A DNA stretch of 64,000 nt from positions 62,001 to 126,000 of the forward strand of contig JACPGE010000044.1 in the NCBI GenBank assembly GCA_016182605.1. Reading direction: 5' to 3'. The notes under the pieces are model-generated. The model had not been told where the DNA came from. It made no database searches and saw only the letters and a program-made list of their open reading frames with translations. Positions 36,078-44,761 of the stretch are shown here, in pieces. The first letter of the stretch is position 1. Each line of letters starts with the position of its first letter. The DNA comes from Candidatus Hydrogenedentota bacterium (GTDB lineage: Bacteria > Hydrogenedentota > Hydrogenedentia > Hydrogenedentales > JAEUWI01). Position numbers and translations under genes: made by a program.

Positions 36078-37547
36078 TCAGGCCACGATATCCTTAATCA
36101 CGAATCCGTGCACGTCCGTCAGGCGCCGGTCGAGGCCGTTGTAGTAAAAGTTGAGTTTCTCGTGGTTGAAGCCGAGGAGGTGCAGCACGGTCGCGTAATA
36201 ATCCCACACGGTCACGGGGTTCAACTCCGCGCGGCGTCCCAGCGGATCGGTGGCGCCGAAACTCGTGCCGCCCTTCACGCCCGCGCCCATCATCCAGCAG
36301 GTGAAACCGTCGGGATTGTGATCGCGGCCCGTGGTGCCGGCCTGGTGCGTGGGCATGCGGCCAAACTCCGTGGTCCACAGCACGAGTGTCTCGTCGAGCA
36401 TGCCGCGCTGTTTAAGATCGGTGAGCAGGGCAGCGGTAGGCTGGTCAAAGATGGGGCAGTGGCGTTCGTAATCGTTCTTGAGGGTCTTGTGGGCGTCCCA
36501 GTTGAGGAGGCCGTCCACCCCGGAGGCGCGGGAGCCGCAGTAGAGGTTGACATAGCGCACGCCCCGCTCCAGCAGGCGCCGCGCAAGCAGACAGTTGTTC
36601 GCGTAGGAGGCCTTCAGGGGGTTGGCGTCCGCCGTGCCGTAGAGCGCGTGGATGGAGGCGGGCTCTTTCGCAAGATCGGTGACCTCCGGAGCGGAGAGCT
36701 GCATGCGCGCGGCGAGTTCGTAGGCCGCCATGCGCGCCTGCAATTCCGTGTTGCCGGGGTGATCCTCGGCGTGACGCGCGTTGAGCTGCGCGGCGAAATC
36801 GCGCGTGGCACGATCCTGCTCGGGGGAAACGCCCGGGGGGATTTCCAGATTGCGGATGGCTTGATGGTTGGCGAGAACGATAGCCTGGTGCTGCGCGGGC
36901 AGAAAACCGTTGCTCCAGTTCGCCTTGCCGTTGGGCGGCTCGCCGCGCATGTCGGGAATGGACACATAGGTGGGCAAGTTGTCGTTTTCGCGGCCCATGG
37001 CGAAGCTGAACCAGGCGCCCGCGCTGGGGAAGCCCTCCGTTACGTGACCCGTATTCATGAACACGCAGCCGGGGCCGTGCGTGTTCGTCTTGGAGGTCAT
37101 GGAATGAACGAAAGCCATATCGTCGACATGCTTGGAGAGGTACGGAAGAATGGTGGAGATGGGCTTGCCACACTGGCCCGCGGGGGCGAAGGCCCAGGGG
37201 CTCTTCATGAGGTTGCCGTTCTTCCCCTGAAAGCTCATCATGTTCTCTTCGCCCGGCATGGGCGTGCCATCGAACTTTTCCAGATCGGGCTTGTACTCCC
37301 ACAAATCCATATGCGACGCGGCTCCGGGACAGAAGATCTGAATAACGCGGCGGGCCCTGGGGGCGAAATGGGAGAGCTGGCGCGCAGGGGACAGTTCCGA
37401 GGCGTGGGCGGTGGCGCCGAGGAGATCTGCGGCGAGCAGATTGGTGAGGCCGATCCCCGCGAGCCCGGTGAAGACGTCGTTCAGAAATCCGCGTCGTGAG
37501 ATGAGCTGGCGCTGCAACGCGTGGGCTGCGGCTTCATTTGGATACAT
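36078..37547 (-). CDS. DUF1501 protein (Tat-exported, alkaline-phosphatase/sulfatase-like fold)
   Basis: 489 residues. An RR motif lies in LISRRGFLNDVFTGLAGIGLTNLLAADLLG (Tat signal). DUF1501 hallmarks are ARRVIQIFCPGAASHMDLWEYKPDLEKFDGTPMPG, HSMTSKTNTHGPGCVFMNTG, LVLWTTEFGRMPTHQAGTTGRDHNPDGFTCWMMGAGVKGG and DPLGRRAELNPVTVWDYYATVLHLLG. It is partnered with the PSD1 protein 18 bp upstream, the standard planctomycete/PVC pairing. Its enzymatic activity is unknown, though the fold predicts a metal-dependent hydrolase. Polysaccharide breakdown is the usual context. Confidence 0.92.
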   Translation of the reverse strand: MYPNEAAAHALQRQLISRRGFLNDVFTGLAGIGLTNLLAADLLGATAHASELSPARQLSHFAPRARRVIQIFCPGAASHMDLWEYKPDLEKFDGTPMPGEENMMSFQGKNGNLMKSPWAFAPAGQCGKPISTILPYLSKHVDDMAFVHSMTSKTNTHGPGCVFMNTGHVTEGFPSAGAWFSFAMGRENDNLPTYVSIPDMRGEPPNGKANWSNGFLPAQHQAIVLANHQAIRNLEIPPGVSPEQDRATRDFAAQLNARHAEDHPGNTELQARMAAYELAARMQLSAPEVTDLAKEPASIHALYGTADANPLKASYANNCLLARRLLERGVRYVNLYCGSRASGVDGLLNWDAHKTLKNDYERHCPIFDQPTAALLTDLKQRGMLDETLVLWTTEFGRMPTHQAGTTGRDHNPDGFTCWMMGAGVKGGTSFGATDPLGRRAELNPVTVWDYYATVLHLLGFNHEKLNFYYNGLDRRLTDVHGFVIKDIVA

Positions 37548-37565
37548 GGTTGCAGGGACTCCCGG

Positions 37566-40541
37566 TTAATCGACGTAAATCAGTTCATTGGTGTTCAATA
37601 GCGCGCGGCAGTAGGCGGCCAGGCCCTCCGCCTTAATGAAGTCCACGGAGGCGTCCAATTCGGCAGGTGCGGGCTCGCGCGAGAAGGCCAGTGCACAGGC
37701 GCGCCGCACGGCCTCCTGCACGCTGACACCGCCCGTTTCCGCGGCGACGCGCGCTGCGAGTTGCTCCGCCATGTCGATGGTGAACGTGTGATTCATGAGG
37801 GTCAAGGCCTGAAGCGGCGAGGTGGTGTTTGCGCGCCGGGGCGCCGCCATGGCGCAGTCGGGACTGTCGAAGTCGGTCAGCACATCGACGCGGGACGCGC
37901 GCACGTTTTCATGGTAGACCGCGCGTCGGTAGGTTTCGGGCGGATGCACTTCCAGGGGCACATAGGTGGAGACGTTGTCGCGCAGGTAATTGTAGAGGCG
38001 GTAACCCGGACCGCCCATGGTGGTGTCGAGCTTTCCCGCGACGGCGAGCATGGTGTCGCGCAGTTCCTCGCCACTGAGGCGGCGCGGCGGAAAGCGCCAC
38101 AACAGCCGCGCGTCCCCGTCCACAGCCGCAGCGTCTGCGCGGTAGGCACTGCTTTGACGGTAGGTCTGTGACATCAGGATGAGCTTGTGAATTCTCTTCA
38201 TGCGCCACGCCTGATCCGGCGCAGCTTCTGTGGGGTGCTGCAATTCGCGCGCGAGCCAATCGAGCAATTCGGGGTGGCTGGGACGGTCGCCCATGAACCC
38301 GAAATCGCTCGGGGTGGAGACAATGCCTGTGCCAAAATGATAGTGCCAGATGCGATTGACCATCACCCGTGCTGGCAGGGGATTCTCCGGGGCCGTAATC
38401 CAGTTTGCCAGCGCGAGGCGCCGCTCTTTTTCGGGCGCATCCGGCGCAAGGGTGTAACTGCCCGCGGCGCGTTCGAGCGTCTTCATGCTTGCCGGCGCAA
38501 TTTCTTCCAGGGGACGTTGCGGATCGCCGCCACCGAAGATGCGGCTGACTTCCGTGGGCTGTTCCAAGCGTCCCACACGCATTACGGGCAGGGGGGGAAT
38601 CTGGTTCAACTTCGAATCCGCCTCGGCCCATTGCGCGCTCAACGCCAACAAGCGCGCCTGCTCTTCCGTGCGAAATTCCCAATCCTTGTAACGCTTGTTC
38701 CTGTGTGCTTCGTTGAGGGGCTGGCGATCATAAGAGTCTGCGACCTGCAGCCACGCATCGCCATCCTGAGAGATCTCGATGCGGTACTCACAGGGAAAAG
38801 GAGCTTCCGGACTGTCCACACTGACCGCGGCCGTCCGGTCGCTGGAAAAAACCACGCGTTGAATGTTTTCCTCCTGCGCAAACTCTAGCGTTAGTTCCCG
38901 GCTCCCGGCGAGCCAGCGCGCGTCGAACTTTCCGTCGATGGTGAGGTCCGCCGTGTAGGCCGCGCTGAAATCGCCCGGCTTGCTGCTTGCCCCGCTGGCC
39001 TTACCCCCGTTGACCGCGGCTGCCACGTTGCGCGGCGTCTCGTCGGCGGTCCAGACTTCAAACTCATCCAGCCGGTAGCCTGATGCGCCATTGGGATCGT
39101 TGTCCCGGCCTTCGGAAATGAAGCGCAGGAAACGCGCGCGCACCGGGGCGAATTCTTCCGTCGTGCCCCTTCTGTCCACGGGAGGACGCGGCCAGCGTGC
39201 GTCGTATTCCGCCGCTTTGCCTTGCGCCCGTGCCAACACAGCGGCTTCGAGTTCTCCCAACTGCGCGGCGAGCGCGTCCCGGGCCTCGCGCAGCGGTTTA
39301 ATCTGCGCGTCGCGCGCCTGCCGCTGCGCGCCGGTGGCCACTTCGCGATCGTCGTTGTAGACGCCTGCGAACGTTGCATAGAACTGGTAGTAATCACGCT
39401 GGGAGATGGCGTCGAACTTGTGATCATGGCACCGCGCGCAACCCACGGTGAGCCCCAAAAAGCTTTCCGTGGCGGCGCGAATGTATTCGTCGACGCCATT
39501 CGCGCGGATCTGGGCCGCCTGCGCGGGATCGAGATTGCCCACAATGTCGTAGGGCCCGCAAACGAGGAAGGCCAGGCCGATTTCGGTTTCTGGATTGCCG
39601 GGATCGAGTGAGTCTGCCGCAAGCTGCTCGCGCACGAAACGATCATAGGGCTTGTCTTCGTTGAAGGACTGAATTACGTAGTCCCGGTAGGGCCAGAGGT
39701 TGTCGATAATGTGGTTGACCTCATAGCCCGTGCTTTCGCCGAAGCGCACCACGTCGAGCCAGTGACGGCCCCAGCGCTCCCCAAAATGGGGCGAGGCGAG
39801 CAGACGATCGATCAGCACTTCACAGGCGCGATCGCCGATGGTATCTGTGGCGCCCGTCTCTGCCGCACAGGCCGCCTCAAATTCCGTCACCTCTTCCGGC
39901 GTGGGCGGCAGTCCGGTCACGTCATACGATACGCGGCGGATATACGCGCGGGGAGTTGTCTCGGGCGACGGCAGGAGGCGCTGCTCTTGAAGCTTTGCAA
40001 AGACGAAGCGATCGATGGGATTGGCCTGCCAGCGCGACACGAGCCCGGCCCGCTCCGGTGCAGGCGCCTGGAGTTCTGGTGGCGATACATCGCGCAAGGG
40101 CTGGAGCGACCACCAATCGTAGCCGCCACGCTTCTCGCTTGTCGCAGCGAAGAGATCCAGGGAGGTCTCTGGAAACCAGGCGCCATCCGCGATCCATTGC
40201 CGGAGCGCGTCTTTCTCGGCCTGGGGCAGCGGCTTCTTTGGGGGCATCTCGTCCTTCAGGACGTGCTGATACAGCAGGCTGCCTTCCGGGTCGCCGGGAA
40301 GCAGCACCACGCCATCCTTGCCGCCCGCGAGCGCGGTGGGGCCGCTGCGCAGATCGAGCCCGCCCTTCGGGTCAGCACCGTGACATTCCAGGCAGCGTTG
40401 CACCAGCAGTGGTTCCACCCGGGACTTGAAAAAGGCCGCTTGAGCGTCTGGCTGCGCTGCAGCCTGTGGGATCGCCCCCGTCAAGACAGCCAGGCACCCG
40501 CTGCTCCACACGAAGCGCGCCGCTCTTGTAAACGCAAACAT
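37566..40541 (-). CDS. DUF1549/DUF1553 protein with planctomycete cytochrome C motif (PSD1 type)
   Basis: 991 residues. A signal peptide (to about PQAAAQP) leads to the PSCyt1 heme motif CLECH (C50-H54) with LPGDPEGSLLYQHVLKDEMPPKKPLP, then DUF1549 (ANPIDRFVFAKLQEQRLLPSPETTPRAYIRRVSYDVTGLPPTPEEV ... RWGRHWLDVVRFGES), a middle discoidin-like region (about 480-640) and DUF1553 (NPLPARVMVNRIWHYHFGTGIVSTPSDFGFMGDRPSHPELLDWLAREL ... RRANTTSPLQALTLMN). It is periplasmic; one c-type heme is expected, and redox-assisted sugar chemistry is suggested for the family but unproven. The start has GGGCGG upstream. It is followed by DUF1501. Confidence 0.92.
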   Translation of the reverse strand: MFAFTRAARFVWSSGCLAVLTGAIPQAAAQPDAQAAFFKSRVEPLLVQRCLECHGADPKGGLDLRSGPTALAGGKDGVVLLPGDPEGSLLYQHVLKDEMPPKKPLPQAEKDALRQWIADGAWFPETSLDLFAATSEKRGGYDWWSLQPLRDVSPPELQAPAPERAGLVSRWQANPIDRFVFAKLQEQRLLPSPETTPRAYIRRVSYDVTGLPPTPEEVTEFEAACAAETGATDTIGDRACEVLIDRLLASPHFGERWGRHWLDVVRFGESTGYEVNHIIDNLWPYRDYVIQSFNEDKPYDRFVREQLAADSLDPGNPETEIGLAFLVCGPYDIVGNLDPAQAAQIRANGVDEYIRAATESFLGLTVGCARCHDHKFDAISQRDYYQFYATFAGVYNDDREVATGAQRQARDAQIKPLREARDALAAQLGELEAAVLARAQGKAAEYDARWPRPPVDRRGTTEEFAPVRARFLRFISEGRDNDPNGASGYRLDEFEVWTADETPRNVAAAVNGGKASGASSKPGDFSAAYTADLTIDGKFDARWLAGSRELTLEFAQEENIQRVVFSSDRTAAVSVDSPEAPFPCEYRIEISQDGDAWLQVADSYDRQPLNEAHRNKRYKDWEFRTEEQARLLALSAQWAEADSKLNQIPPLPVMRVGRLEQPTEVSRIFGGGDPQRPLEEIAPASMKTLERAAGSYTLAPDAPEKERRLALANWITAPENPLPARVMVNRIWHYHFGTGIVSTPSDFGFMGDRPSHPELLDWLARELQHPTEAAPDQAWRMKRIHKLILMSQTYRQSSAYRADAAAVDGDARLLWRFPPRRLSGEELRDTMLAVAGKLDTTMGGPGYRLYNYLRDNVSTYVPLEVHPPETYRRAVYHENVRASRVDVLTDFDSPDCAMAAPRRANTTSPLQALTLMNHTFTIDMAEQLAARVAAETGGVSVQEAVRRACALAFSREPAPAELDASVDFIKAEGLAAYCRALLNTNELIYVD

Positions 40542-40588
40542 CGATACCGCCCAATTTTTGGTAGACAAAATCAAAGGCCACACTTGCT

Positions 40589-40597
40589 ACTATATCA
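40589..40597 (-). promoter_or_regulatory. Candidate extended -10 promoter of the PSD1/DUF1501 operon
   Basis: On the minus strand TG-A-TATAGT, 48 bases before the PSD1 start in the 92-bp gap. No clear -35. Confidence 0.4.
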
Positions 40598-40633
40598 GAA
40601 CTGCCCCGCATTCCACTTTCGTTTGCGGCGGTT

Positions 40634-41047
40634 CTACGGTTTGAGAATTTCTTCCACCGTTTCGCTGTTGCGCAGTTTCAGCGAGGTCTCTTTCCGATCG
40701 GCCTGAAGTATCGTGTGCGTCGTATCCGAGTCACCGAGCAGCATGAGTCCGGAGGCTTCTTCGGAGGTGGTGATCTTGACGCGTGGCTTGCCGTCGGAAG
40801 TAATCAGCCGGAAGATGACGGTCTCCGGGTATCCCTTGGTGCCGTCTGGCATGACGTAGTCCGCATTGGCGGGCTCGACCTTGATCTGCGCGCGCATGAT
40901 GCCGTTTGCGTCCAGGATCTCGATGCCGCGCCCGCGAATGATGCCATCGCCGGATGCCGCGTCTGCAGTACGGGCGCCGGTGAGTTGCCAGGTGAAGAGT
41001 CCCAGGTTCACGAGGGTGAGAACGATCAGGATGGGTTGAAGCTTCAT
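40634..41047 (-). CDS. Small exported or membrane-anchored protein, unknown
   Basis: 137 residues. N-terminal hydrophobic segment (about 5-20, PILIVLTLVNLGLFTW), then GIIRGRGIEILDANGIMRAQIKVEPAN, VIFRLITSDGKPRVKITTSEEASGLMLLGDSDTTHTILQADRKETSLKLRN. The repeating short beta units (D-x-x-G-x-x-R-A/V) resemble a beta-helix-like protein. No family is recognised. CGGAGG lies 8 bases before the ATG. It is upstream of the PSD1 gene on the same strand, 92 bp away, with a separate candidate promoter between. Confidence 0.6.
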   Translation of the reverse strand: MKLQPILIVLTLVNLGLFTWQLTGARTADAASGDGIIRGRGIEILDANGIMRAQIKVEPANADYVMPDGTKGYPETVIFRLITSDGKPRVKITTSEEASGLMLLGDSDTTHTILQADRKETSLKLRNSETVEEILKP

Positions 41048-41214
41048 GGCCGTGCCTCCGGTTGGTTTAGACGAGAGAAGCCGCACCAAGGCATCTTAGG
41101 ACAGAGCCGGGCGGAAAGCAAGCGGGAGCGAACGGGCATTAAATGCAGTATCAGCGGGATGCGTTTGCGCAGGGGGATGGCTGCGCGACATCGACGGAGG
41201 TTGGGGGACCTGGG

Positions 41215-41251
41215 GAATCAAACCACGAATGAACGCCAATACGCCCGAATC
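41215..41251 (-). repeat. CATYCGTGGTT repeat, left arm of inverted repeat
   Basis: Bases 41215-41236 (starting GAATCAAACCACGAATGAAC) are the exact 22-bp reverse complement of 42007-42028. The wider 31-nt unit (41221-41251) is 25/31 identical to the right copy. It lies 79-115 bases beyond the stop codon of the GxxExxY gene. Confidence 0.75.
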
Positions 41252-41329
41252 CAGAAATCTGGCTTCTTCGCAGTGGGTCTGGCGGATGCTGGGAGTTGAT
41301 TCCCAGGATTGGTGCAAAAGACCCAGGAG

Positions 41330-41770
41330 CTAACGCACGACTCGCTTCCATTCCAGTTTGGCGTGCCTAAAGTTGAGAATGACGCCCACATGCAGCCTCG
41401 TGGTCTTCAGGTAATTCAACATCTGCCCGACTTCTGAATTGCCAATCTTCTGTACGGCCTTGGTATCGACCACGATCTCGTCGAAGGCAATGAGATCAGG
41501 GATGTACTCCCCCACAACAATGGACTTATACTCGATGAGATAGCGCTGCTGTTTCCGGAACGGAATGCCACGCAATCCAAACTCGACTGCCAAAGCATTT
41601 TCATACGGTTTCTCGATGTAGCCATTCCCCAATGCATTCAATACTTCCATTGCACACCCCGTGATTCGATAGACTTCTTCTGCGAATAGGAGATCCTGCC
41701 GGTTCACGTGAAGCTTCCTTCTAAGCCGCTGTTTTTGCGTCAATAGTTCTAATGTATCTGTAGCAATCAT
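41330..41770 (-). CDS. GxxExxY protein (PD-(D/E)XK-like, DUF/TIGR04256 type)
   Basis: 146 residues. The name motif is in ALGNGYIEKPYENAL, where GYIEKPY gives G-x-x-E-x-x-Y. It is followed by RGIPFRKQQRYLIEYKSIVVGEYIPDLIAFDEIVVDTKAV. That last stretch is the PD-(D/E)XK nuclease-type core (P-D ... V-D-T-K, Asp in place of the more usual Glu). LNYLKTTRLHVGVILNFRHAKLEWKRVV ends the domain. It is complete but of unknown function. No good SD precedes the ATG. Base composition is visibly less GC-rich than neighbours. It lies inside an inverted repeat, suggesting acquisition. Confidence 0.85.
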   Translation of the reverse strand: MIATDTLELLTQKQRLRRKLHVNRQDLLFAEEVYRITGCAMEVLNALGNGYIEKPYENALAVEFGLRGIPFRKQQRYLIEYKSIVVGEYIPDLIAFDEIVVDTKAVQKIGNSEVGQMLNYLKTTRLHVGVILNFRHAKLEWKRVVR

Positions 41771-41991
41771 TTCAAATCGTTCGGCAACGCTCTAAAGGCT
41801 GGACCTGAACCACATGAATAGACACCGGGAAGACCAGAAATGCCCGGTTGCGGAACCCAAGAAGTCTGAAGTTTTCAGGATATACCGAAGAAATTCGGCT
41901 ACAAACTTGCTGCCTTGAGCCATGCCAGTGCCAGACAGGAAGAGCCACCCAGGTAAATTTGCGTGCAAGCATGACCATGAGACGCCACTAT

Positions 41992-42028
41992 CATTCGTGT
42001 GCATACGCGTTCATTCGTGGTTTGATTC
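41992..42028 (+). repeat. CATYCGTGGTT repeat, right arm of inverted repeat
   Basis: CATTCGTGTGCATACG followed by GCGTTCATTCGTGGTTTGAT, ending TC. Bases 42007-42028 are the perfect reverse complement of 41215-41236, and 41992-42022 align with copy 1 at 22042-22072. Confidence 0.75.
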
Positions 42029-42060
42029 TTCATCGATCTCGTGTTCACGTTTCGCGATTC

Positions 42061-42096
42061 TGCCGGCGCGTTCGATGCTTCAGGAGCATGCCGGCA
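42061..42096. repeat. Compound hairpin beside the repeat arm
   Basis: Outer stem TGCCGGC/GCCGGCA, a 7-base bulge on the 5' side, then inner stem ATGCT/AGCAT with loop TCAGG. No T-tract follows on either strand, so it does not look like a terminator. Confidence 0.5.
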
Positions 42097-42264
42097 ATGG
42101 AGCCTTTGTTCAAGCCGTCGTTCCGAGTCGCAAACATGAATATCGAAACGCAATAAGAAACCAGCCACGAATGATTGTCGATACACACATGTGGCCCAGG
42201 GAGAATCCGAGCCAGCAAGCCCGGCTTCATTGTGGATATATGGAAGCCTTCGCAGGGCGCCTTT

Positions 42265-44616
42265 TTAACTGCCGTTGCGGGCCTGCACAGCGCGGTCGCG
42301 CTGTTCGCGGTTCCAGGAGTACACGACGACCGTCTTGTTCTTGGTGGCCGGGTGCCCGGTGAAGTAGGTGGCGCAGACTTCTCTAATGGCGGGATCGATG
42401 TGGTGGGATTTTTCGCGCGTCCACATCAACCAGCCTTGGGGGTGGTCTTGGGCCAGTTTCGCCAGGAACTCGGAAAGGGGCACGGATGCATTCCAATGGA
42501 GGTCCCAGTGCCTGAACCGATCGTAGTCGAGCCCGAGGGCATCGACGACGCGATGAATGTAGTACGCCTTTCTTTCCTGATAACAGACGAGGTCGCCGGC
42601 CTGTGCATGCCGGAAGACATACTGTGCGGCGGCCTCGTGTTCCACGGCTCCCCAAGGCTTCCAGAAGGCATCGCGGACATAGGCCCCGGAGGCGACGCTG
42701 TTTGCATGCAGCAGAGCGCAGACAACGAGGGCCAAGGCCACTGTTGTCTGTCCGTGAATCCTGTTTGAGAATTGGGCGGGGAACCGGGATGCCCGCCGAA
42801 GCGACCAGACCATGCAGGCGGCGCTGCGCTCGGCCACGGTGTAGATGCCCATGGCCAGCAGGGGCACGTGCATGGCGAGCATGAACTGCACGTACCGGTC
42901 GCTCGTCTGTTGCCAGGCGAAGTAGGCGCATACGAACAGATAGGCGTAGCTGACAGCCAGCATCACGCCGTAGTACTTGAAGCGGGACGGATAGTGCCAA
43001 AACCCGATCGCGCCGGCGCCGAGCAGCAGGACGATATACCCGGCCTGACCGGGGGGAAAGAGCCACCGGAACTGGCCCGCGTTGCGATTCTGAAAGGAAC
43101 CGTCCAACAGCTCGGCGACGAGGCTGGGCAAGCGGTCGAGGGCCGCGATGCCGGTCGACCAGTCTTCGCCCTGGCGTTGCGCGGCGATCAGCAACAGGGC
43201 ATTCGCCAACAGGAAGAGCAGCGCCAGCACGGCATACTTGAAGCGGTATGGTGGAACGGCCGCCGTGTTCCCGGTTGGGCTGCCTGCGATACGGCGCCGA
43301 GTCCGCCAACGCAGCGCCAGGTCAATGGGCAGCATGATCAAACCATAGCCCGCCAGGGCAAAGACGACGAGGCCGAGCGCGAGGAAGTTGTTGAGATTGA
43401 GGATGAATACAGCGCCCGCCGCAATCAAAAGCGGAGGATGGAGTTCTTCGCGCACGCACCATTGTTTGAAAGCATTCCATAGACGGCGGATGCGTCCCGG
43501 CGCGTGTGCTTGCACGGAGGACGCAGTGCGCCATGTCTGCGGCGCCGATTCGAAGCCCAGATAGAAGAGGAGCACGACGGCGGTGTGCAGGAAAAGTATG
43601 AGCGCATAGAAGCGGCAGGGAAACTGCCAGGAGGTGAAGGTCGGGGAGAGCATGAACACGACGCTCGCCAGCAGCGCCACGGTCCTCCGCCCGGTCAGCC
43701 GATCCAGGGCGGCATAGGTCAGCAAGATGGTGCACGCGCCTGCGACCAGGGAAGGGAGGCGCGCCGCAAATTCGTTGACACCGAAGACGAGCATGGCAAG
43801 TGCGGTCATCCACACCTGGAGCGCGCCCCGCGGAAAACCGGGGAGCGCGACCCGGTCCAACGAGCCCTCGGGGCGGTGGTGGCCGAACTCCAGGAGGTAC
43901 AGGGTGTGGTCAAATACGGGGAACTCATCAATGCTGATGTTCCAAGCGGCGAAATGAATGGCATAGCGCATGGCGAAGGCGTAGTACACGCAGAAGAGCG
44001 CCAGAAACGGGAGATGGGGCAAGAAGGATCGCCACCGTATCCATCCGCGCCACCACAACAGGGCCATCAGCGCCAGCACGACACCGCATACAACCTGCGG
44101 CGCATTGGGGGTAGTGCGGAAATTGTGCTGGAGTGCGGCGCGCAGTGCATTGAGCGTCGTGCGTGAAACGAGGTCGATGCCCGTGGAGGAGACGCTGCGC
44201 ACAGCGCCCACGGGTGCCTCCAGGAAGAAGCCGATCTGGGCCACCTCTCCATTCCACAAGGGATGCGACGTCAAATCGATGACACTGGTTTGGCGCCCGT
44301 TCCGCACAGGCACACCAATGGCCCCGCCCCGTTCCCAGCCGCCATCGGCATAGCGCCACATGAATTTTCCGGAGACCTGCCGGGGATCCGCGTCCAAGTC
44401 CAGATTCACGAGAAGGACGCCCAGTTCGGAAGCGTCCAGGCGCAAGTTGGGGTCGGAAACAAAATAGTAGGTTTCAGGTTCCCCTGCGTTACGCGGGGGC
44501 TGATGCTTCAACAGGTCTTGCGCATCCTGCGCCCTGCTCTGTACGTGGGCGGCCCCCAGAAGTGCGAGGGCGGCAAGCCATGTCAGCGCCAGGCGCCCGG
44601 GTTTACGTGTCGGCAT
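42265..44616 (-). CDS. GT39-like membrane glycosyltransferase (ArnT/PMT superfamily)
   Basis: 783 residues. A signal-like first segment (about 8-28) is followed by a ~130-residue exported domain (ETYYFVSDPNLRLDASELGVLLVNLDLDADP ... WNGEVAQIGFFLEAPVG), then at least ten membrane helices from about 165. The first large loop has NISIDEFPVFDHTLYLLEFGHH, the acidic motif expected for polyprenyl-phosphate-sugar transferases, and FAARLPSLVAGACTILL is typical of GT39. It uses lipid-linked sugar in the outer leaflet. The N-terminal exported domain ahead of the membrane part is unusual. It lies downstream of the GH38 gene, 145 bp away. Confidence 0.82.
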   Translation of the reverse strand: MPTRKPGRLALTWLAALALLGAAHVQSRAQDAQDLLKHQPPRNAGEPETYYFVSDPNLRLDASELGVLLVNLDLDADPRQVSGKFMWRYADGGWERGGAIGVPVRNGRQTSVIDLTSHPLWNGEVAQIGFFLEAPVGAVRSVSSTGIDLVSRTTLNALRAALQHNFRTTPNAPQVVCGVVLALMALLWWRGWIRWRSFLPHLPFLALFCVYYAFAMRYAIHFAAWNISIDEFPVFDHTLYLLEFGHHRPEGSLDRVALPGFPRGALQVWMTALAMLVFGVNEFAARLPSLVAGACTILLTYAALDRLTGRRTVALLASVVFMLSPTFTSWQFPCRFYALILFLHTAVVLLFYLGFESAPQTWRTASSVQAHAPGRIRRLWNAFKQWCVREELHPPLLIAAGAVFILNLNNFLALGLVVFALAGYGLIMLPIDLALRWRTRRRIAGSPTGNTAAVPPYRFKYAVLALLFLLANALLLIAAQRQGEDWSTGIAALDRLPSLVAELLDGSFQNRNAGQFRWLFPPGQAGYIVLLLGAGAIGFWHYPSRFKYYGVMLAVSYAYLFVCAYFAWQQTSDRYVQFMLAMHVPLLAMGIYTVAERSAACMVWSLRRASRFPAQFSNRIHGQTTVALALVVCALLHANSVASGAYVRDAFWKPWGAVEHEAAAQYVFRHAQAGDLVCYQERKAYYIHRVVDALGLDYDRFRHWDLHWNASVPLSEFLAKLAQDHPQGWLMWTREKSHHIDPAIREVCATYFTGHPATKNKTVVVYSWNREQRDRAVQARNGS

Positions 44617-44761
44617 AAATCCCCTGAAGTCTCACCATTGAAGTTTGCTGGAACAGGCGAACCAGGTGGTCACTGCGCATTCCGGATCCGCGGCGGCATG
44701 ATAGCATGCCGTTTCCCGCACCATGCAACGCGGGAAGCGTCGCGTGACTGGACGGCACCCG

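Larger units (their letters stand above)
41771..42264. other. 494-bp repeat-rich gap upstream of the GxxExxY gene
   Basis: Lower GC. It contains degenerate CATYCGTG units at 41808-41830 (minus), 41992-42028 (plus) and 42165-42191 (minus), and a compound hairpin at 42061-42096. Reading frames across it only translate these repeats; no gene is supported. Confidence 0.6.

Noticed and set aside
41215-42028. Classical insertion sequence
   Set aside because: There are terminal-like inverted repeats, but no DDE, HUH or serine/tyrosine recombinase inside and no visible target duplication. Reported only as an unusual element.
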